DNA of 64,000 nucleotides from Isoetes taiwanensis (Eukaryota; Streptophyta; Lycopodiopsida; Isoetales; Isoetaceae). The stretch is taken from the NCBI GenBank assembly GCA_021234155.1, contig JAJEKV010000006.1:9701003-9765002 (forward strand), given 5' to 3'. Of this stretch, positions 45,142-56,282 are shown piece by piece. The notes below the pieces were generated by a model. It saw nothing but the letters and a program-made list of their open reading frames with translations. It ran no database searches and had not been told where the DNA came from. The translations under genes and the position numbers were made by a program. How positions within the stretch are numbered: position 1 is the first letter of the stretch; each line of letters begins with the position of its first letter.

Positions 45142-45723
45142 TGTGTTTGGGGTCTGGGTTCGGAACTCCTAAGAAGAAGACCCCCTGTGGAGGACCCTTG
45201 GATCTAACAGAGAATCCGGAACTATGTCACGGGGATTTGCAAAGAGAACAAGAAAAAGAAAAACAAAGCAAAAAGAGAACAATGAGATCACAATAATGAG
45301 AATAACTTCCTTGATGTCAATCAAGATACATGAGCTCTCGTGTCGAAAGAAAACCGATGTGAGACAAGACTCAAAACTCATCTAAAACTCATGTGCTAGC
45401 TCTACTCATATATATAGTACAATGGCCTTTGGCCCAATATAGACACTCCCGATTTCGGTGCGACTCTCGGAAGAAGGCCCGATTTGGTGAATGCCGGCGC
45501 CTTCTTGAAATGCCCGGAATCACCGGATGATGTCGACAAGCAGTGGTCACGTCCGTCACTTTGTCCGCGGCGCCTCCTCTTGGTAGGCGCCGGGCTTTGA
45601 TCAGCTGCGGGTCCGCTTGGTCTTCACCGGGCCTTTGACGACCGACCGCGTGCGGCCGTGGATCCTTGACTTGGTCCGTCAGATGATGAATAGTCCCGGC
45701 ACTGTGGAGGCACAGGACTAACA
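45142..45723 (-). repeat. element 3 3' LTR
   Basis: Colinear with 55648-56236: shared blocks include 'ggatctaacagagaatccgg' near 45200 and 'aggcacaggactaaca' at the end. A minus-strand TATA-like sequence (CTATATATATGAG) lies at about 45405-45417. Confidence 0.9.
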
Positions 45724-45735
45724 CTTCCCCACCAA
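45724..45735 (-). other. element 3 polypurine tract
   Basis: TTGGTGGGGAAG on the minus strand directly before the 3' LTR start TGTTAGTCC. Confidence 0.85.
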
Positions 45736-45954
45736 ACGACACTCGAGTGAAGAAAAGGAGGAAGTGTTTTCGAGGGCGTAAATCCAGCAGAAAAAATGAT
45801 CCTCACGGGAATGAGGACCAGGCGCCATTGTGATAATTGCCAATGAGATCCCGACGCATTTGAAGAGCTTCCGGAGTGTTAAGCCCAAGTGCGTGATGAG
45901 CGCCAAGGAGAAATCCTAAGCCGCACCATGTCTTCAAGGGCGTTACATGAGCCC

Positions 45955-48736
45955 CCGGAAAAACTTAACCGGCACTCCATCGTAAGGCGTGTCCGAGGCC
46001 AAAGGCACCGACGCCGGCATTCGGGTTGCAATAAAGATGGGACGCCGATTTAAGGAGCTTACCAGGATGCACTTAAGAGCGGCACAGAAACCGGCTTGAC
46101 GGTGAACAGAAGGATCTGGTGAGGTGGCGGCATTCTACAAGAAGGTATCAAGACCATGAAGAGCATCAGCTGGCCGTTGCCAACCACGCTCATTTGCAAT
46201 ATAGATGCAATTGGCCGTAGAGTCCAAGGTGGCATTATCCTCCCAATTGGAGCGGCGGACAAACCGTGGATCCCACCGGAGATCCGTCGAGATCTGAGGA
46301 GGAGTCCACCCAGCGTGGCCGTCCAAGACCTTGGTCCAAAACGGAAGACGCCATTCAGAAGAGAGAAACCGGGGTCATGGAGGGACGCCTAAGGAAGCAT
46401 ATGGGAGAGGGAGCCATGCCCGGGCGGGGTTCTTGAAACCATGTCCCTGAATTCCCGAACAAGATCTTGATCAAGAGCACGCCACCAATGGTCCCACTCT
46501 GAAGCAGAGAGTTGAGTATAGACAGGAGGATTAACCCAACCCGTGGGGATGGTCTTGCTTTCCAGAAGGCCACGCAATTGATTGTAGCCTCCCAAGTGTT
46601 GCATATAAATTTGGGCAAACTCAAGATCCTCAGGATGCACTAGATTTCTCCTCGTGCACTGCCAATGTTTCACCGCCACAGGTAAGTCTTCGAGCAAGTT
46701 CGGGGCATGTACGCCTGTTCAAAAGCCTGAGACTGATCATGATCCTTGAAATACGGGTTGGTTGGCAATAACAACCAAGCAGCATGGGAGTTGCCTCGAA
46801 AAACACGATGTGCCTCATCTTGGAATTTATCATGTATATCAGCCAGGTAGAAGTCATGAAAAACATAAGCCATTGGCTGAACAACGCGAAAGATGACAAA
46901 ATCCGGATCTTCAGAAGTGAGTTGATCAAAGACTAAGAGGGCACAAAATAAACCCTTGTCTTCCACAGAAAGATCCGGCCAGATCCGTAGAAAATCTGCA
47001 CTGCGGAGTGGCTGTTGATGAACCTGGCCATTTGCCGCGTACCACTTCAAAAGGAAAAGGTGGCGTCGGGCAACCACATAGTCCAGATAACTGGATGGAG
47101 TGGAGAAGTCCAGAGGGATGCTGGTAGCAATATCAATATATCCCTCCTATTTATTTTGGGCTTCTTCGGCGGATTGAACAGCTTGCTGGAGCTGATGTTC
47201 GAGGTCACGGATCCGGTTCTCTTTTTCTAGGAGGAGACGAGACTGATCACGGAGCCGTTTATTAGGAAGCGTGGCATGTGAAGAGGATTGCCCAGGAGTG
47301 TGGAGTCGAAGCGTGGCAATCTCTGCATCATCAAGTATCTTTTGCTTCTTGGCCTCCGTGAGTTGATCCTGGAGAGGCGTGAGCTGACTGGTCAGCGTGG
47401 AAAGCTGAGCTTCTAAAGAGGCTATTTGAGCGTCACGCGCTGTAAGGTCATGGGCTTGAGTGTTGCAATTCTGAGAAAGTGCTGTATACAGCGTGTCAAG
47501 CTTAGCAATATCTTTATCCTTGTCAACTAAGAGAGTCTCCCTTGCCTTGACCTGCTCCAACAATTCCTGAATGGTGGTTTGTAATTGAGCCTGCTGATCA
47601 GCAAACAGGCTGGTCTGTTCTTGCGCATTCTTGAGATCCTCACGGGCCTGTAGAAGAGCCTCATGCTTTTCTTGAAGTTTGTCCTCCAAGGTTTGTACTT
47701 GCGTATTTGCAGCCTGAAGGTCTCTGTGAACCGCGTCCGAGGCCTCCAGGGACGCTTGAACCCCATTCATGAGGACTTCCTGGGATTCTTGCAACTTGAG
47801 TACGACAGCCCGAACATCCTGTTGGTATTGATACAGAAGCTGGCGAGGATGTGGAGGTGCAGGGCCCGGTTGTGGCCGCGTTTGTGACGTCTGAGAGACA
47901 TGACGAGAAGTGGAGGGCGTGGTTTCTGTGGAGGAAGAAGAGACGGTGATATGCGTGGCGTTGTGTTGAACATGACCAGGGGAAGAAGGGCGTGAAGGTG
48001 CAGCCTGTTGGTTCTGAGGAAGTGAATGGAAGGATTGCTGAGTGGAGGCATGAGAAATGGAAGGGGACACAGGAATAGGAAGATAATGACGGATGAGGGC
48101 TTGAAGATGGCCACCCACCGAAGCTTCAAAGACAGAGGAGGGGGCAGCCCTAAGGCGATCCACTTCATGAAGGAGTCTGTAAAACAACATTTGTGGCCAA
48201 TCAATAAAGTGAGTGGAGCGGATGACCATGATAACAACATTGTAGAACGGTTTATTGATATGGGTGTTCTTGATAGAATACCCAAGCAATTTGCGCCACA
48301 GAAACTTGACAAAAGTGTCATGGGGCTTTGCAATATTGGTGAGGCGATGCATGTTGGCTTGATAAGGAACAGCGCCAAACTGAGTGACATCTATGTCCTG
48401 TAAGGCAGCCCAAGATAAAGAAGGTTTTTGCAAAGGAATATGAAATACCTCAGAAATCAGGGGCTGAGTAAGCAAGATGGTGGTGTCATCGACCACGGTA
48501 GCATATCCTTCCGGGCTGTTGACGATATGAGCAACAAACTGCTTCAATTGCTCTGGATTTGGTGCAGGAAGGTCCAGCTGTGAGAATTCGTAAAGCACCT
48601 GGCGTTCCGCCACTTCACGACTCGGACCAACAAGGGCCTCGCGGAAGGTGGGTGTCGAGAAAGTCACAGACTCAAAAAGAGCCGGATCCCTTGGAGTAGA
48701 AGCTTGAAGTGTAGGAAATTTGGGTGCATTAGCCAT
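45955..48736 (-). pseudogene. element 3 extra ORF after pol (coiled coil)
   Basis: Starts MANAPKFPTLQASTP at 48736. 529 codons are open to a TAG at 47149-47147, then the same frame continues (EGYIDIATSIPLDF) to 46670. With frame changes the coding sequence goes on through LPVAVKHWQCTRR (46690), past TAG at 46391-46389, to about 45955; a further TAG is at 46137-46135. Residues 1-200 look globular (ATVVDDTTILLTQPLISEVF), 205-290 are Ser/Pro/Gln-rich, and 300-529 are a long coiled coil (QTLEDKLQEKHEALLQARED). The position matches the env-like or additional ORFs of Tat/Athila elements, but I see no signal peptide or membrane anchor. Function unknown. Confidence 0.7.
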
Positions 48737-49240
48737 GGCAAAGAGCGCCGGAAAGGAACAATAAGAACTGTCTTGAGAAGGCGGAGAGCGGAGAGCGGAA
48801 GACGAAGACGAAGATGGACGAAAAGGTGTTTAGGGCGCACAAGTGTGGGGCGAAAGGGCATGATGAGAATGAAGCGGTGACCGTTGATGATGCCAGATGG
48901 CAGTAGATTCGAAGGAGGCGATTGAGAGGAAAAAATTTGGCTAAGTCCCCAAACAATTGAGGGAGAAATGACGAACGGTGGAGATGATACGTGAAGGAAC
49001 GATCAGATGTGACAGCTGGCGAAGGTACACACATTTATGTTCGACGGGCGTGAAAAGAAGGAATGTCATTTAATGCTCGCAACTCGAAGTGGGATATCAT
49101 TAAAACGAAGGTGTCAGAAGGTACCATGGCTAGATATGCAGCAGGAGAAAAGATTCCCAAAGTAGAAACAGTCTTGCATTGCAACCACGTCAGCTACGTT
49201 TCTGATTGGTCCAGGTCGACAGGAGTCCTGTCGGTTGGGC

Positions 49241-49248
49241 TATATAAG
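49241..49248 (+). promoter_or_regulatory. TATA box for antisense ORF in element 3
   Basis: GGGCTATATAAGACG, 41 bp before ATG 49289, with ATTGG (inverted CCAAT) at about 49205. It points opposite to the direction of the retrotransposon. Confidence 0.6.
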
Positions 49249-49288
49249 ACGAGCAGTGATCGAAGCGAAGACAACCTTGGCGACCATG

Positions 49289-49552
49289 AGTATGAGTATG
49301 GCAGCGGCTGGATTGAACGAGAATTGCACCATGCCAAGCAACTGCCAGGAGTGGATTACATGCAAAATGAACTGTCTGGACCTGTGGAAGTGCCACAACC
49401 GTGGCATCGCGATGGACGGCTGGTGCAAGGGGATGGCTGAACATCCCGATCATCTGACTAACCCCATGGAAGTGGTGGTTCATCTGCGCTGGGATCCGGA
49501 GCAGAACTACTACCACATCCTCCGCATCACCTCTGCTCCCAACCCGGAGTAG
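49289..49552 (+). CDS. small Cys-rich ORF antisense to element 3
   Basis: 87 codons from ATG 49289 (MSMSMAAAGLNENCTMPSNC) to TAG, on the strand opposite to gag-pol, in the gap between integrase and the extra ORF. Six cysteines lie within residues about 14-50 (spacing roughly C-5-C-5-C-3-C-6-C-10-C), followed by WDPEQNYYHILRI. Upstream are a TATA box and CCAAT-like box; downstream are AATATAAATATG-type polyadenylation signals near 49660. Antisense additional ORFs are known from some plant Tat-lineage elements. The family of this one is not recognised. A competing frame at 49063-49440 overlaps it but lacks the promoter spacing. Confidence 0.5.
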   Translation, partial: SMSMAAAGLNENCTMPSNCQEWITCKMNCLDLWKCHNRGIAMDGWCKGMAEHPDHLTNPMEVVVHLRWDPEQNYYHILRITSAPNPE

Positions 49553-49677
49553 AGGGGTTTTAATCTTAGGATTTTGTAAATAGGGCACTGCCCATAGAGC
49601 TCTGCTCATAGCGGAAGTAAGTGGGCAATGCTCACATTTTGTAATTTGCCTCTAATATGAATATAAATATGTCGCGT

Positions 49678-51298
49678 TTAGTCACGTTCTGTTGTGTCTG
49701 AACTTTGTGGTACATCTTGTGGTGAACTGTCCGTAGAGTCTGTATGGAATTGTTTAAGGCGAAAACCATTAACCAGAGTAGGTAAGGGAGTGCCATCTAA
49801 TTCGGCCAACTTGAAAACACTGGGTTGAACAACTTGAATGATTTGATAAGGACCAAGCCATCGGAATTTTAACTTGCCCGGAAAATTCTTGTAACGAGAA
49901 TCATAAAGAAGAACTAAATCACCTTCTTTGAATGTTTTTGTCTTAATACGTTTGTCATGCAACGATTTCTGCAACTGTTGTCCATGAAGAACACGAATGT
50001 AAGCATCTCGCCTAAGTTCATCCAACTGTTCCAATTGATAAACCCGTTCCTTGAGTGCCGCAGGTGGATTATGTGCTGTAGCAAGTTGGAAACGAAGAGT
50101 CGGAAGAATATATTCAAAAGGCATGAGAGCTTCTTGACCATAAACCAATTTGAAAGAAGTGTGGCCAGTAGTGATTTTAAAACTGGTGTTGTAAGCCCAA
50201 AGAACAGTAGGCAACTTGTCTTGCCAATCTGTACGTGAAGCGTCACAAATTTTCTTGAGAACAGTGATGAGAGTTTTGTTGGTACTTTCAGCCAAGCCAT
50301 TTCCTTGAGGATAGTAAGGTGTACTCTTCCGGTGCTGGATGTGAAGATAATTCGTCAGCTCCTTGATGGTATGATTGACAAAGTGCACACCACGATCACT
50401 AACAAGTTCCGTGGGACAACCAAAACGCGTGATGATGTGCGTGTAGAGAACCTTTATCGTCTTTGGCGTTGATGTTGTCCGGAAGTGCACAAGCTTCCGC
50501 CCATTTGGCAGCATAATCCGTGATGACCAGAATATAGCGAAGCGGGTGTCCGCCACGGGGTCCATGGCCCCACAAAGTCCATTCCCCATTTGTTGAAGGG
50601 AAGTGGTGTGGCTTCGCAGCGGCCAATGGAAGAGCGCCACGTCGCGGGCTTTCCCACATCGGCCGCACGCCACACGCGGGCGAGCATAAGCGTGGGCATC
50701 TTTGAAGAGCGTGGGCCAAAAGTATCCCCCCGCCAAAAGAATTTTATGCGTCGCGGGCGCCACCACTAAAATGACCACCACCAAGCCCGTCATGGGCTTG
50801 TCGAACAATATCGGCACCTCATGAGGAAGGACACAACGAGGGAGGACCATGTCTTTACCGCGTTTGTATAGATGGCCTGCAACCATAGGTGTAGTCACGG
50901 ACTTCTCGAGGAACCGGCGGCGGCCGAGGCCGGGCTTGTCGGGAGAGAGCGTCGGATCTTCCGAGGAAAAGCACCAAATGAGAAGATATTGCTGAAAGTT
51001 GTGAAACCAATGGGGCGTGGCCGTGACCAGGAACAATTGAGCGTCTGGAAAGGCATCAGAAACACCCGTGGAGGGATCATCCGTGTGGATTCGTGAAAGA
51101 TAATAAGGCACCACATGAGACTTGCCTGCCTTATGAACAATTTCGAAGGGAGCGAATTCTCGCAGAAGAAGGACCCAACGAGCAATGCGGCCCATGGGCG
51201 TGGCTTTGTTGATCAAATAAAGAAGAGCTTGATGATCAACAAAGAACTTGATCCGGGCCGCCCAACAAATAATGTCTGAACGCTTGGACCACGTAAAA
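49678..51298 (-). pseudogene. element 3 RNase H end and integrase
   Basis: Begins in RNase H (LINKATPMGRIARWVLLLREF). Integrase: the zinc-finger and first catalytic Asp region (50.4-50.9 kb) is frameshifted. The core has SDRGVHFVN (Asp), the catalytic Glu in GNGLAESTNKT, then YGQEALMPFEYILPT and the C-terminal FPGKLKFRWLGPYQIIQV. The stop is at 49678. The lack of a chromodomain separates it from elements 1 and 2. Confidence 0.88.
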
Positions 51299-52336
51299 CT
51301 AAGCCCAAAGCTTCGCGCTTAAAATAGCGAGTAGTTCCGCCAGATTGAGTTTCCTGCTGGCATAGCGGATCGGTTTATCCGTGGTTTCATCATAGGCTTG
51401 AGAAAGAACAGCACCAATGGCAAAAGCCGAGACATCAACATGAACATGGAAGGGCTTGTCCCATTGAGGAGGAACAAGTACCGGGGCCTGAGTAAGTAAC
51501 AGCTTCAACTTCTGAAAAGAAGCTTCCGCTTGGGGATTCCAGGCCCAAGTGGATTCATCACCCGTGAGTTTATGAATGGGATCAGCTATAGCTGCAAGTC
51601 CAGGAATGAAGGTGGAATAGTAATTAACCTTACCCAGGATAGAGCGTGTCTCTTTGATATTAGATGGTGCTTGTGCCTTCAGTACACAACTGATTTTAGC
51701 GGGATCCGTGGTGATGCCTTCTTTACTGACCACATGACCCAACAGAACACCTGAGGTGACGCAGAAAGTGCACTTCTCAGGATTGAGACTAATACCAGAT
51801 TCATCACATTTTTGGAAGACAAGCTCCAATTTGTCCAAATGATCATCCATGGAGCTGTAAGCTGAAAAATCATCTTGAAAGATCTGAAGAAAAGGTTTAT
51901 CCGTCATAAAGTCGTGAAAGACGGAAAGCATGATGCGCTGAAAGGTTGAAGGAGAATTTGATAAACCGAAAGGGACCACCTTGTAGGCAAAAGTGCCCCA
52001 TGGGGTGGTGAAGGTAGTTTTGAGTTGATCTTCTTGCTTGATGGAAATTTGATTGTACCCAGAAAAACCATCCATGAAAGAGTACATCTCATGACCAGCA
52101 ACTTCTTCTAGAACTTGGTCAGTGAAGGGAAGCGGAAAATGATCACGCTCCGTAGCTTGATTGAGTTTTCTGTAGTCCACGCAAACGCGGATTTTGCCAT
52201 TGTGCTTAAGAGCAATGACGATGGGGCTCACCCATTCAGAGTGTTTGACCTCATAAATCAGGCCAGCAGCTAAGAGTTTGTCAATTTCAGCCTTGACGCG
52301 GTCACGATAGTTTGGGTTGAGCCTGTACTGTCGTTG
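51299..52336 (-). pseudogene. element 3 reverse transcriptase
   Basis: KIRVCVDYRKLNQATERDHF, then PFGLSNSPSTFQRIM, the catalytic FLQIFQDDFSAYS, and the connection region leading to RNase H (VDVSAFAIGAVLSQ). The frame is the same as that of gag and protease, separated only by a TAG at 52339-52337. It is lost by frameshift at about 51300. Confidence 0.92.
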
Positions 52337-53926
52337 CTAGATGGGGCGTGCATCGGGTTTGGTAGGAATGGTGAGTTCCCCCAACTCTTTTTTGATACCT
52401 CGAAGGTCTTTATAGCTCCAAGCAAAAATATGTTTGAACTTCTTGAATAGCGTCACAACGCGTGCTTTATAGATGGATGGAAGATGAGCAGCCAAACGGA
52501 CCGGTTGATTGTTACCAATGTCCACGATCTCTACTTTTGGAGTTTGAATATGTGGAACAACCTCGGTGTCCTGAACCTGATGAGCAGGAGGTTGAAGCAT
52601 GACAGGAGGAGCAGCATTTTGAGTGGTGAAGAAGAGAGGCTGCTGAGTGTCATCAAGCAAAGGTTGCTTCATGACGGCACGAACATCGACAGTCTCTGAA
52701 GAAGGAGTGGGGTCAGAAAAATGATCAAGACGTTGAATCCGATTGCAGGAAGCCAGATAGGGGTCCAAGAGAGCAGCCACAGCCTGGTCCTGATCCTGAT
52801 CCAGCGTCATCTCACCCCAAGGATCAGCATACTCAGGGTAGGAGGAGAGAGGCAGACCCGCTGGAGGAGCTTGAACATGATAAATGTTTTGTGCTTCTTC
52901 AGAGTCAGTATCAGAGATGGAAGGTTCAGCATTCTCGACAGAGATCAATTTGCCAGTTTCTAAATCCATCGTGGCATTGAGATGTCCATCAGTGATAACA
53001 AGTTGGTCCGTGGCCCAGTAATGAATACTCTTAGCCTGGCGGAGAAAAGATCTTCCAACCAGCATTTCATAATCACCCGAATCTTCTCCAGCCTTCTAAA
53101 CACCAAATTCCAAGGGGAATTTAAGATCACCAATGCTGATATGGAGAAGAGGAGTGACGCCTTGAGGGCGCGTGATATGGCCATTGGCCAACTTGATGTC
53201 ATAAGGGGCTCGATACAATTGTTTGATGCCCAATTGCTTCCGGAGCTTATCAGTAATAAGATTGACAGCACTACCACCATCAATTTGAACATGATTGACT
53301 TGTTGATTGCCCACCGTGGCGTGCACCGTGGGTGTTGAGTTTGCAACAGCTCCAACTAGAACCGTGGGAAGAGGTAACTGATCTTTGAGAGCCGGACAGA
53401 GTTTCAAAATGGTGGCTAAGCTCAAAGGAATCTTGATTTTGGCAAGTTCTTCCTGAAGTTCCAAAGGAACATGAGAAAAGGGGTCCGCAGGGTCCAGTGG
53501 AGCTGGAGTTTGAGGTAAAGAAGCAGAGACTTCTTTGAGAAGTTCCACCTCAGCAGCAATATTGGGATATGGCTGAGAGCGAGCGCTGGTGGATGATAAC
53601 GGCGCTGCTTTTTGCTGCTGAGCTCTAGTGGTGGCGTGAACATTTGCCAAGGTTCGACCTTCCGTAGCCTGCATGAGTTTCAGAATACTTTGTCTCACTT
53701 TAGGCATGATGTGAGGCATGAGTTTGTCAAGATCAGGCGCGAAGTGAACTTTTTTGTCATCTTCATGAGGGACGGTGTCCACAAAGAAAAGCAAGCTAAG
53801 CGCCTTATGAGGAATGATGGTCAATCCGGCGTGAAGCCCGCAAAGTGACGGAGACGACCAACCCAATTTGATCACGGACAGAGTGTTGAGAGCCCGATAA
53901 ATCTCCTCTTGAGCTTGTTGATCCAT
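52337..53926 (-). pseudogene. element 3 protease and linker
   Basis: Protease active site VQIDGGSAVNLITDKLRK near 53310-53260, with D-G-G in place of D-S/T-G, as in several Tat-type elements. Block 2 is MLVGRSFLRQA. An acidic, Gln-rich linker (DTDSEEAQNIYHV) precedes reverse transcriptase. A TAG at 53098-53096 lies between the two protease blocks in the same frame. Confidence 0.82.
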
Positions 53927-55567
53927 AGGATTAGAGGTAGATGCAACTTGCTGAGGGCGCTGTTGTTGAGGCGGCCGTGGGCTTCCGCAACAGATCTGGG
54001 CCTTGTTTACCGCTGGCCACCCACGCTGATAAGCCGGAGGCTTGATCGGGGGCCGAGTGGAACCCGGAAGTTGGACTTGAACTTGAGGAAGTTGAGGACA
54101 CGCCGTGGTGGTGTGACCCCATTCATGACAATAATAGCATTGAGCCTTGGAAGGATCAAAGGGAGGACGGTTGCCTTGTCCCCGTGGCTACTGAGATTGC
54201 TGTTGAATTTGATATTGCTGAGGCGGATATGACTGTTGTTGTTGAGGCGTGGTCTGGACTTGAAAAACCATTTTGTTTCTGAAGGGTGTAGGATGAGAAC
54301 GAGTGCATTCTTCCGTGGCGTGATTGCACATATTGCACCTTTTACAGTGAGGAAGTCCATTGGATGAGTTGCATTCATTTGCCAAATGGCCTTGATATTT
54401 GCAAAATATGACACCAAATCTGTGAGCTGCCAGGGATTTGTTTGTCGAGGGCCGAAAGCGTAAGTCCGGGGAACCATGAGGGGGGGCATGAAAGGGAGTT
54501 CCGTGAGAGCAACACCGAATGACCGAATGATTGACCAATTCAATGGCCTGCTCCAGAGACTTTGGACGCAGGTATTCGGTCATGAGGCGAATAGCAGGAG
54601 GAAGGCCCTGCATAAACCAGACAAGAATCTGGCTTTGCGTGGGGTACTCCTGGAGTTTACTGACAAGAATGTAGACGGTCCGCAAAATCCCGGCCGACTC
54701 AGCGGGCTCTTGGAAGGTCATTGAGTTGCTTGAGGAGAGTAACCCATCATCATCCGCCGGTGCCATAATGAGACGTAAAGGCGGTCTTCATTTCCGCCAA
54801 CTTTGTTTCCAGTGGCTTTTGTTGGCCATTAACCACTGATGAGGGGCGCCTCTGAGCGTGGTCGAAAAGATATGAAATTTGAGTTGTGGTTGCGCATGAC
54901 CATTCAGGATGGCCAAGGCTTCAAATTCCTCCATATGGGCTTGAACACTCTGATCCAGAGGTTTGCCCTTAGTGTTGCCAAAAGTGGGATAAGCCGGGCC
55001 AAATTATGAGCCGAGGGGAAGACGGAACTGCGTATAAACAAAGTTTGGTGGAGGATATGCGTACATAGAGAGGTGGAAACAGTCACGGGGAGTCCGGGTG
55101 GGACTGAAAAAAAGCGTGGGTCCAAACAAAAGTCGATCCGGTGGGGAAGGGCCTTGAGCCTCTTCATTAGGCTTAAGATCAGTGACCTGGTACACAGGAA
55201 AAGCGTGCTGAAGGGATGGTGAATGCTGAAATTCATGAACATGGGAAGGGCCAAAGGATACTTGAGGGTAGCCCATTCCAGCAGGAGGTGAAGAAGGTTG
55301 GGACTACCGAGGGTGTGGCCTGAAGGAATATGGATATAGGTGCTCGTGAGTGTGGAAATAATGAGGCGTGGGCTGAACAGGGGTATGCTGTGGAGATTGA
55401 GGTTGAGAACAATGTCGACACACAGGGGGAGACCCTGGTCGAGAATGAGCACGAGGGGTAGGAGGTGCCGACTGAGCTCTAGAGCGGATACGACCACCCT
55501 CAATGTCATAAGCAGTGTCATACATGTCCCGAACAGCCTCGCGTCGTTGATGGCGCCCACGAGCCAT
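53927..55567 (-). pseudogene. element 3 gag with multiple zinc knuckles
   Basis: ATG 55567 (MARGRHQRREAVRDMY). Pro/Ser/His-rich start, TAG at 55306-55304, then MGYPQVSFGPSHVHEF, TAA at 55006-55004, and the capsid-like part (LKFHIFSTTLRGAPHQW, ILVWFMQGLPPAIRLM). Three Cys/His knuckles follow: an incomplete CKYQGHLANEC, CKRCNMCNHATEEC, and CYYCHEWGHTTTAC, the last two fitting CX2CX4HX4C. A TAG lies at 54190-54188. One frame shift is needed at about 54775. Confidence 0.82.
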
Positions 55568-55647
55568 TGTTTGGCAAAGAAGTTCTTCAGAGTGAAACCT
55601 CGAGCCGACATGATGGAAGAAAAAATCGCAGACCCGGCGTGCGGGCG

Positions 55648-56236
55648 GTTGTTTGGGGTCCGGTTCGGAACTCCCCAAAGACAGCCCTGCGGAGGACCCT
55701 TGATCTAACAGAGAATCCGGAACTATGTCATCGCGGGATTTACAAAGAGAACAAGAAAAAGAAAAAACAGAAGCAAAAAAGAGAACAATGAGATCACAAT
55801 AATGAGAATAACTTCCTTGATGTCAATGAAGATACATGAGAGCTCGCGAATCGAGAGAAAACGATGTGAGACAAGACTCAAAACTCATCTAAAAACTCAT
55901 GTGCTAGCTCTACTCATATATATAGTACAATGGCCTTTGGCCCAATATAGACACTCGACCGATTTCGTGCCGACCGAAGAAGGCCCGATTCGCAGGAATG
56001 CCGGCGGTGCCTTGAAATGTTCGAAATCACGCCGACGCCGATGCGCGGGACGGGTCGTTACTTGTCCGAGCCTCCTCTTGGTAGCAAAGCGCCGGGCTTT
56101 GATCAGCGGGTTCCGCCGCTTGGTCTTCTTCAATGGGCCTTTGACGACCGAATTGCGTCCCGGTCAGGGATCCTTGGCCTTGACTTAGTCCGTCGTATGC
56201 ATGAATAGTCCTGTACCAGGAGGCACAGGACTAACA
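55648..56236 (-). repeat. element 3 5' LTR
   Basis: TGTTAGTCCTGTGCC (minus strand, from 56236) to CCCCAAACA (55650). A TATA-like CTATATATATGAG lies at about 55915-55927 on the minus strand. The two bases at the very end differ from the other LTR. No standard tRNA primer site could be assigned after it. Confidence 0.88.
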
Positions 56237-56241
56237 AAATG

Positions 56242-56282
56242 TAAGAGAAGAACATGTTGCCCACTATCTGGAGGAATCACAG
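56242..56282 (+). pseudogene. transposase-like gene, continuation after element 3
   Basis: VREEHVAHYLEESQ in frame with the sequence before 45141, ending at a donor-like CACAG/GTTAGT. This shows that element 3 landed inside an exon. Confidence 0.75.

Larger units (their letters stand above)
45142..56236 (-). mobile_element. element 3: Tat-like Ty3/gypsy retrotransposon, nested
   Basis: An 11.1-kb element reading on the minus strand. LTRs of about 580 bp lie at 45142-45723 and 55648-56236 (TGTTAGTCC start in element orientation), with a 5-bp duplication AAATG and a purine tract before the 3' LTR. In element order: gag with several zinc knuckles, protease, reverse transcriptase (FQDD), RNase H, integrase, then an antisense small ORF region and a long extra ORF before the 3' LTR. 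No chromodomain. The layout with an extra ORF after integrase fits Tat/Athila-type elements. All large frames carry stops, nearly all TAG. Confidence 0.9.

Noticed and set aside
47527-48390. Long open frames in other frames within the element 3 extra ORF (47527-47887, 47767-48390, 48026-48403)
   Set aside because: Shadows of the 529-codon frame, without domain features of their own.
54904-55611. 235-codon minus-strand frame starting MSARGFTLKNFF
   Set aside because: It overlaps gag of element 3 in another frame. The gag frame has the capsid and zinc-knuckle continuity; this one does not.
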